A stretch of 64,000 nt of DNA. Origin: Anderseniella sp039978075 (GTDB taxonomy: Bacteria > Pseudomonadota > Alphaproteobacteria > Rhizobiales > Aestuariivirgaceae). Positions 58,674 to 64,000 of this stretch are shown here, in pieces; positions within the stretch are counted from its first letter, which is position 1, and the number at the start of each line of letters is the position of its first letter. A program made the translations under genes and the position numbers. The stretch is taken from assembly GCA_039978075.1 (NCBI GenBank), contig JBDWCA010000003.1, forward strand, positions 186,001 through 250,000, read 5' to 3'. Below the pieces are notes generated by a model, which was not told the origin of the DNA, did not search any database, and worked only from the letters and a program-made list of their open reading frames with translations.

Positions 58674-59381
58674 TCACCAGGCAATTTCCTGTCCGTCATA
58701 AGCGTAGAACGAGCCGGAACTGTTGCTGTCGGCCCTGTCGATCACATCAAGCAGCAGTCTGGCAGCATTGTTTGCCGACAATAGGGTCCGGTCACCGGCA
58801 AACGGCGCAGACAGCGGCGTCTCCACGGTGCCGGGATGCAATGCAAGGCATATTGCCTGCGGCCGCTTGCGGGCTATCTCGATGGAGGCCGTCTTGAGAA
58901 ACATATTCAGTGCCGCCTTGGACGCGCGATAACCGTACCAGCCGCCAAGGCGGTTGTCCTCAATGCTGCCGACACGTGCCGAAATCGTTGCAAACACACT
59001 GCGTTCATGGCGCGGCATCAAATGATGAAAGTGCTTCAACAGCAGCAGTGGTCCGGTAGCATTGACGGCAAAGGACCGGGCAATCAGATGCGGACCGACG
59101 GCGGAAATGGATTTTTCCGGTTGCATACTGGCGTCATGCAGCAATCCTGTAGCGTCAACGATCAGATGGACCGGACCTGCTTCGGCCATTGCCGCAGCGG
59201 CCTGCTCTATCGATGCTTCATCTTCCAGATCGAAGGCCGGAACCGCCGATCTGGAAAAACCGGCAACCTCGCCGCACGCACTGTCGGCCTCAAGAACGTT
59301 ACACATCTCCCGACCAATTCCGCCACTCGATCCGAAAACCACGGCGCGAAATCCGATGGAGAAATTATGGAAAGACGACAT
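58674..59381 (-). CDS. SDR-family oxidoreductase, CsgA/C-factor-like
   Basis: A 235-aa Rossmann enzyme with the cofactor site VVFGSSGGIGREM and the catalytic Tyr-Lys in YGYRASKAALNMF, preceded by ISARVGSIED. The LHPGTVETPLSAPF stretch is typical of the short SDR subgroup that includes C-factor proteins. It is 30 bases upstream of the glutathione peroxidase gene in the same orientation and about 70 bases after the SRPBCC gene, so the three may be one operon. The substrate is unknown. Confidence 0.85.
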   Translation of the reverse strand: MSSFHNFSIGFRAVVFGSSGGIGREMCNVLEADSACGEVAGFSRSAVPAFDLEDEASIEQAAAAMAEAGPVHLIVDATGLLHDASMQPEKSISAVGPHLIARSFAVNATGPLLLLKHFHHLMPRHERSVFATISARVGSIEDNRLGGWYGYRASKAALNMFLKTASIEIARKRPQAICLALHPGTVETPLSAPFAGDRTLLSANNAARLLLDVIDRADSNSSGSFYAYDGQEIAW

Positions 59382-59450
59382 CTTGGTTCCAGCCCTTTAA
59401 AGTGCGCGATTGCTTTAACACTACGGCTCGGGAGTTGCACTGGATTAGGA

Positions 59451-60341
59451 TCAGTCCCGGGCTTCGTTCTCCATCCGCCGAGACCATGCGTCGGCCAGGT
59501 CAACCAGCACGGTTTTGAACTGACGTTTTGCCAGCAAGAAAAACAGTGTACGGGCAAGAAAACCGCCTTTCGGCATTGCTTCAATGTCTATTGAGAACTC
59601 TGACCCAGTCCCTTTCGGCACAACTGACCAGCGGCCCCGGAGATCAGAAATGGGGTACGGATAATCCGGTGCCTTGGTGTCGATTTTAAAACCGTATTCC
59701 CGACCTGCGTCAAAATAATCACAGGTCTCTGTCCAGTTTTCACCCTTCGGGCCGAAGCAGCGGCGCTGCATGCCGATCCCCTCACCTGAAAGCACTTCGA
59801 CTTTTGAGACATTGCTGGCGACATCAGCATAACCGGGATGATCGGTCATGACGTTCCATACCGTTTCGGCTGGCGCATCAACCGCCCGCACGACCGTTGC
59901 TGTCAGTTTCCCTTCTTTCGAGAGAATGCTGACCCGGCTTTTCGGCGCAACGATCCTTCCGGCGCCGGCATATTGTCCAGTTGCAAAAAAAGCTACGAAA
60001 GCGGCGACAACCCCGATCATGAGCAATCCTGTGCCAGTAATGACATGCTCGGCCAGGAGAACAATGGCGGCGCTGGCGATCAACCAGGCAATATCTGCAA
60101 ATACGATCAGCATGACCTCGCCTTTCGTCACAAGGCGATTGGTCGCCATCAGCGAGAGGTTCAGTGCGAACAGGATCAGGCCCACACCAAGCAGTCTCAG
60201 AGCCAGAGGTTTCCAGCCCGCCGGATCTGTAAAAATCAGGTGTGCCGTGGCGTCGGGGAAAACAATCAGCTCCAGTCCAATGAGTGCGGAGAATGCTGCG
60301 TTGAGTGCCATGAAGGTGCGGGCTGTGGTGGTTGCCGACAT
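59451..60341 (-). CDS. Membrane-anchored SRPBCC (polyketide cyclase/START-like) protein
   Basis: A 296-aa protein: the first 125 residues hold four hydrophobic segments, and a C-terminal START/SRPBCC domain (about 145-296) has the pattern RAVDAPAETVWNVMTDHPGYADV, then GSEFSIDIEAMPKGGF. The fold binds hydrophobic ligands. The fusion of a membrane part to an SRPBCC domain is found in proteins of unknown function. It is the first of three minus-strand genes with SDR and glutathione peroxidase, and divergent from a metallophosphoesterase gene. Confidence 0.8.
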   Translation of the reverse strand: MSATTTARTFMALNAAFSALIGLELIVFPDATAHLIFTDPAGWKPLALRLLGVGLILFALNLSLMATNRLVTKGEVMLIVFADIAWLIASAAIVLLAEHVITGTGLLMIGVVAAFVAFFATGQYAGAGRIVAPKSRVSILSKEGKLTATVVRAVDAPAETVWNVMTDHPGYADVASNVSKVEVLSGEGIGMQRRCFGPKGENWTETCDYFDAGREYGFKIDTKAPDYPYPISDLRGRWSVVPKGTGSEFSIDIEAMPKGGFLARTLFFLLAKRQFKTVLVDLADAWSRRMENEARD

Positions 60342-60521
60342 ATCAAATCCTTTTCTGATCGGAGTTTGCGGAAAGGATTTCAGTCGGGCCGAATTGTATC
60401 AATTACCTCCGATGTCATGGCCAATGTCGAGCCACTCAGGAAAACAGACGTTTCGGGTGTTTCTGACCCATGCCCGGTCCGGTTGGTTGGCGACGCGCGA
60501 CAGCTCTGCTAAACGATGGTC

Positions 60522-61238
60522 ATGGACAGACTTGCCGTTATCGCGGACACGCACGGAAACAGCTGGGCCCTGAAGGCGGTCCTGGATGATATCCGTCAGC
60601 GCGGCATCGCAGATATTGTCAATCTCGGTGACAGCGCGGATGCGGATATGGATCCGGGCGGAGCGCTCGCGTTGTTAATAGATGGCAACGTACCCAGCAT
60701 TGCCGGCAATTATGAAACCTTCACTGACGGCCAACTCACCACAGACCAAATCACCTGGTTGCAGGGGTTGCCGAAAACTCTCGATCTCGGTCCGGTATTC
60801 TGTTGTCACGGCACACCGGCCAGCGACACGCAGGAACTGATTGAAAAAATAACGCCGGGCCGTGTCGAAATTGCCGATGTCGAAGAGATCAGGCAACGTC
60901 TCGACGGCGTCAAACATGATGTGGTTCTGTGTGCACATAAACATGTTCCACGCCTCGTGCGGCTACCAACCGGCCAGTTGATCATGAACCCCGGCAGCGT
61001 CGGACTACCGGCTTACTGGAACGACGAACCGGTGCTGCACAAGGTGGAAGCCGGCAGTCCCCACGCACGCTATGCGATCCTTCGCAAAGCAGCAGGTGGC
61101 TGGGACGTTGATCATATTGCCCTGACCTATCGTTGGGACCTGGCCGCCGCTGCCGCCCGCAAATCAGGACGCGACGACCGGGCAAGTTTTATCGAAACCG
61201 GGCGGGCGCAAATCCCCGATGGTTTGACGGCCACATGA
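60522..61238 (+). CDS. Metallophosphoesterase of the YfcE/Calcineurin-like family
   Basis: A 238-aa two-metal phosphoesterase. The motifs are IADTHGNSWAL, NLGDSADAD, GNYETF, CCHGTPASD and LCAHKHVPRLV, giving the full set of Asp, His and Asn metal ligands. A start six bases upstream adds two residues. The size suits YfcE-like phosphodiesterases; the substrate is unknown. It lies divergent from the SRPBCC gene and 56 bases upstream of the enolase-superfamily gene on the same strand. Confidence 0.88.
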   Translation: MDRLAVIADTHGNSWALKAVLDDIRQRGIADIVNLGDSADADMDPGGALALLIDGNVPSIAGNYETFTDGQLTTDQITWLQGLPKTLDLGPVFCCHGTPASDTQELIEKITPGRVEIADVEEIRQRLDGVKHDVVLCAHKHVPRLVRLPTGQLIMNPGSVGLPAYWNDEPVLHKVEAGSPHARYAILRKAAGGWDVDHIALTYRWDLAAAAARKSGRDDRASFIETGRAQIPDGLTAT

Positions 61239-61294
61239 TCCGACAGGCGATTGGCCATGAATAATCCAATGCTCATTCCTGGAGGACCAAATCC

Positions 61295-62458
61295 ATGAGT
61301 ATCATTAGCCGCGTAGCGGTTCATGCGTTTTGCTATGAGCTTGAAAACTTCGGCCGTAACATCATGACCTATGCCAAAAATGGCCGTTTACCAGTCACCA
61401 AATTCGTTACGGTGATCGAGACCGATGACGGATTGCGCGGCGAGTTCGCGCCCCACTACATGGCCAACGCCATGACATGCGCACAAGTCAGCCAGATGGC
61501 CCCGATGCTGATCGGGCGCAATGCCGAGCACCGCTGCAGAATTTTTGAAGACTTGAAGAACGCCTTTCGCCATTTTGACCGTGCCGGTATCGCTGCGATT
61601 GATGGTGCGCTTTGGGATCTTGCCGGGAAAAAATACAATTGCTCGGTTGCCCAATTGCTCGGCGGATACCGTGACAGGATACCCGCCTATGCCAGCACAT
61701 TTCCGGGCCAAAGCCTGCCCGGTGGACTGGACAGTATCGAAGCCTATGCAGATTTCGCGCAGCAATGCCGGGAGCTGGGATATCCGGCTTTCAAGATACA
61801 CGGCTTCTGGGACGGCAAACCTGACAGCGAAATCGCCATCATGACTGCGGTGCGCGATCGGGTCGGAGACAAAATGCGGCTGATGACAGATCCAGCGTCC
61901 TCACTACCGACTTTCCTGGACGCAATCGAAGTTGGCCGGGCCTGCGATGATCTGGGTTTCTTCTGGTATGAAGATCCCTACCGGGATGCCTCTTCAAGCG
62001 CGTTCGGGCAGAAAAAACTGCGTGACTTCATCAAGACGCCGCTGCTGGTGTCAGAGCACATCAGAGGCTTTGAGCAAAAAGCGGATTTCCTGATAGCCGG
62101 TGGCACCGATATCGTCCACATCGATCCGGAACTGGATGGCGGTATAACCGGCACCATGAAGATTGCGAGCTTTGCCGAAGCCCTGGGTATAGACGTGCAG
62201 ATTCACACTGCCGGTCCGATGCACCGGCATTGCCTCTCGGCGATCGTAAACACCTACTATTATGAGATGGGGCTTGTCGGGCCCGGCATGTTCAATTCAA
62301 TGCAGCCGCCCATTTATACATGCGGTTATGGTGACCAACTGGAAGACATCGACAGCGATGGCTGTGTCTCAATCCCGACCGGACCGGGTCTCGGTGTCAC
62401 TTATGATTGGGATTTCATAACCAGCCAGCAGACCGACGTGAGCGAAATTTCCCGCTGA
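61295..62458 (+). CDS. Enolase-superfamily enzyme, mandelate racemase/muconate lactonizing-like
   Basis: A 387-aa enzyme of the enolase superfamily. The C-terminal barrel has a KIHGF segment carrying the catalytic Lys-x-His, and metal ligands appear as Asp in MTDPAS, Glu in YEDPYRD and Glu in SEHIRG; a His in HTAGPMHRH is at the usual acid-base place. These enzymes dehydrate sugar acids or racemise hydroxy acids. A GGAGGACC ribosome site precedes the ATG. It is 145 bases upstream of an exported aldo/keto reductase, which suggests a sugar-acid or hydroxy-acid pathway (inference). Confidence 0.88.
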   Translation: MSIISRVAVHAFCYELENFGRNIMTYAKNGRLPVTKFVTVIETDDGLRGEFAPHYMANAMTCAQVSQMAPMLIGRNAEHRCRIFEDLKNAFRHFDRAGIAAIDGALWDLAGKKYNCSVAQLLGGYRDRIPAYASTFPGQSLPGGLDSIEAYADFAQQCRELGYPAFKIHGFWDGKPDSEIAIMTAVRDRVGDKMRLMTDPASSLPTFLDAIEVGRACDDLGFFWYEDPYRDASSSAFGQKKLRDFIKTPLLVSEHIRGFEQKADFLIAGGTDIVHIDPELDGGITGTMKIASFAEALGIDVQIHTAGPMHRHCLSAIVNTYYYEMGLVGPGMFNSMQPPIYTCGYGDQLEDIDSDGCVSIPTGPGLGVTYDWDFITSQQTDVSEISR

Positions 62459-62603
62459 CCTTTACCATGATTTAATTAGGCCGATATCTGCGATTATCTA
62501 TATGAGACGGACAATGGCGTGTGCCGCAGGATCGGCATGCAAGGCGGAATCCAAAAACCCGACAGGGTGAAGGTGCCGTCTTACAGAGATTGGGAGAGCG
62601 ATC

Positions 62604-63524
62604 ATGCTGGTTAACCGCCGCAGCGTGTTGAAGGGGTCAGTGGCTGCCACTTTCGCAGGAGCCACAGCAGGCCTGATGCCGGTGAGCGCGATGGCGACCC
62701 CGCTGGCAAGACCCATCGCCTCAACAGGTGAGATGCTGCCGCTGGTGGGTTTGGGCAGCTGGATAACCTTCAATGTCGGCAACAATCAAAAACTGCTGGA
62801 TGCCAGCAGTGACGTGATGGCCGCCTTTTTTGAGAGCGGCGGCAGGGTGATTGACTCATCCCCCATGTACGGCTCGGCACAGGCAACAATAGGATACGGT
62901 CTGAAAAAACTCGGCATGCCCGAAGCCCTGTTTTCAGCAGACAAGGTGTGGACCTCATCTGCGGGCAATGGCGGGCCCCAGATCGAGACATCGCGCAGCC
63001 ACTGGGGTGTCCCGAGATTTGACCTGGTCCAGGTGCATAACCTTGTTGCGTGGCGTGAGCACCTTGAGTTGCTGCAGACCATGAAAGCGAACGGTGATTT
63101 AAAGTATATCGGCATTACAACATCACATGGCCGCAGACACGCTGACCTGGAAGACATAATGACATCGCAGCCGGTCGATTTCGTGCAACTCACCTATAAT
63201 GTGGAAGACCGCGAGGCAGAACAACGGCTGCTGCCGCTGGCCAAAGAGCGAGGCATAGCGGTGATTGTAAACCGCCCGTTTCAGCGCGGCTATCTGGTTG
63301 ACCGGCTCAGTTCCAGCCCGCTGCCGGACTGGGTGGCGGAAACAGGTGCATCAAGTTGGGCGCAATTCCTCTTAAAATTCGTCATTTCCCATCCAGCCGT
63401 CGCCTGCGCCATTCCGGCTACCAGCAAGGTGGCGCATGTCCGGGAGAACCTGGCGGCGGCATCAGGGATTTTGCCGGATGCAGCGTTGCGTAGGCGTATG
63501 GTGGACTATATCGGGCAACTTTGA
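62604..63524 (+). CDS. Tat-exported aldo/keto reductase
   Basis: A 306-aa reductase with a twin-arginine leader (NRRSVLKGSVAATFAGA) cleaved near AMA. The barrel has the family tetrad: Asp and Tyr in VIDSSPMYG, Lys in FSADKVWTS and His in DLVQVHN. Export by the Tat system suits a folded cofactor-bearing enzyme, which is uncommon for this family. It lies between the enolase-superfamily gene and the DUF6064 gene, one base before the latter. Substrate unknown. Confidence 0.88.
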   Translation: MLVNRRSVLKGSVAATFAGATAGLMPVSAMATPLARPIASTGEMLPLVGLGSWITFNVGNNQKLLDASSDVMAAFFESGGRVIDSSPMYGSAQATIGYGLKKLGMPEALFSADKVWTSSAGNGGPQIETSRSHWGVPRFDLVQVHNLVAWREHLELLQTMKANGDLKYIGITTSHGRRHADLEDIMTSQPVDFVQLTYNVEDREAEQRLLPLAKERGIAVIVNRPFQRGYLVDRLSSSPLPDWVAETGASSWAQFLLKFVISHPAVACAIPATSKVAHVRENLAAASGILPDAALRRRMVDYIGQL

Positions 63525-64000
63525 ATGGCTGAGTGGTCAAGTTACTCGCTGTCCGACCTGCTGCTGTTTTCACTGCAAGCCTATGTCGGGCTGTTCGAAC
63601 TGCTGAACACGACGCTTTGGCCCGCCCACCTGATCATACTGGTAGTGGGGTTGGGCATTGGTCTGTTCGTGTTGAGACCAAGTGATACGAAGTGTCGGCT
63701 CGTCTGGGGCCTGCTTGGCCTTTTATGGATATGGACCGGCTGGTACTTCTTTCACGTGCAATACACAGTGATTAACTGGGCTGCGGCTTATGTTGCGCCT
63801 GTGTTCTGGGTGCAGGGGTTGTTGTTCGTCCTGTTTGCCGTCGCCCCTCGATCTCCTGACATCCGATTTACCAGGACTGCAACAGGCCGGGCAGCCATTG
63901 TGTTGTACCTGTTCGCCGTGGTCGGTTACCCGGTTGCAACTCTGGCGCTGGGACGGCCGCTGAACAGCGTCGAGTTTGTTGGTATTTCACCCGATCCAGG
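63525..64000 (+). CDS. DUF6064-family membrane protein, 3'-truncated by the window
   Basis: The start of a multi-pass membrane protein; 158 residues are visible before the window ends. The opening SLSDLLLFSLQAYVGLFELLN and PAHLIILVVGLGIGLFVL is characteristic of DUF6064. The start codon immediately follows the aldo/keto reductase stop, so translation is coupled. The function of the family is unknown. Several hydrophobic segments (about residues 28-45, 55-70, 80-110) are seen. Confidence 0.8.
   Translation, partial: MAEWSSYSLSDLLLFSLQAYVGLFELLNTTLWPAHLIILVVGLGIGLFVLRPSDTKCRLVWGLLGLLWIWTGWYFFHVQYTVINWAAAYVAPVFWVQGLLFVLFAVAPRSPDIRFTRTATGRAAIVLYLFAVVGYPVATLALGRPLNSVEFVGISPDP

Noticed and set aside
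1..64000. tRNA, rRNA, insertion sequences, prophage or integrase
   Set aside because: No cloverleaf-like segment, transposase motif or terminal repeats were recognised by eye; a covariance or repeat search would be needed to exclude short ones.

Overview
The window reads as chromosomal DNA of a free-living alphaproteobacterium, most likely in or near the Hyphomicrobiales. The reasons are moderately high GC, a Usg-family protein (otherwise seen beside alphaproteobacterial trp genes), an Arg/His/Tyr-rich secreted protein of a rhizobial type, many LysR, HxlR, GlxA and Rrf2 regulators, and several small periplasmic c-type cytochromes. No rRNA, tRNA, transposase, integrase, phage gene or CRISPR array was seen. 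Gene density is high, with short operons of mixed orientation. The assignment is inference, since no marker gene is present.

Region by region. 1-7.5 kb: end of an agmatine deiminase gene, a VOC protein, an HxlR regulator with a clear inverted repeat beside it, GST, DUF899, SDR, GFA, a racemase-like protein, a LysR/RidA pair and usg. 7.6-13.2 kb: a DHA2-type exporter facing a type III polyketide synthase plus ICMT-like methyltransferase pair, then a BKACE (DUF849) plus SDR pair. 13.2-18.7 kb: small cytochromes around a CutA-like protein, a serine hydrolase, a MarC protein, a Gly-rich exported protein and a cytochrome P460-like protein. 18.8-22.8 kb: mostly uncharacterised small genes, a LysR-type regulator and an NsrR-like Rrf2 regulator. 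23-33.6 kb: an SLC13/RCK permease, a second GFA protein, a GlxA-controlled FAD oxidase plus homocysteine methyltransferase pair, an epoxide-hydrolase-like enzyme, and a flavoprotein divergent from a LysR gene. 34-38.7 kb: katG with a strong terminator, converging on four uncharacterised minus-strand genes including a WD40-type protein.

The centrepiece is 39.2-51.5 kb, a soluble binuclear-iron monooxygenase cluster of the propane monooxygenase (Prm/Mim) type. It encodes the large hydroxylase, reductase, small hydroxylase and coupling protein, then an amidohydrolase, a DUF59-domain protein, a dedicated GroEL paralogue, a zinc alcohol dehydrogenase, a 158-aa unknown protein and an AcoR-type sigma-54 activator. 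A textbook -24/-12 promoter (39233-39248) and a perfect 17-bp palindrome about 70 bp upstream of it precede the operon. Two strong intergenic hairpins sit inside it. The likely logic is that the activator senses a small alcohol or ketone, sigma-54 RNA polymerase transcribes the operon, GroEL folds the hydroxylase, and the alcohol dehydrogenase oxidises the alcohol formed.

51.6-64 kb: an XRE-2TM membrane regulator, flavocytochrome c sulfide dehydrogenase (fccAB), a cystathionine beta-lyase, a LysR gene divergent from two methyltransferases, a glutathione peroxidase, SDR and SRPBCC proteins, a metallophosphoesterase, an enolase-superfamily enzyme with a Tat-exported aldo/keto reductase, and the start of a DUF6064 membrane protein cut by the window edge.
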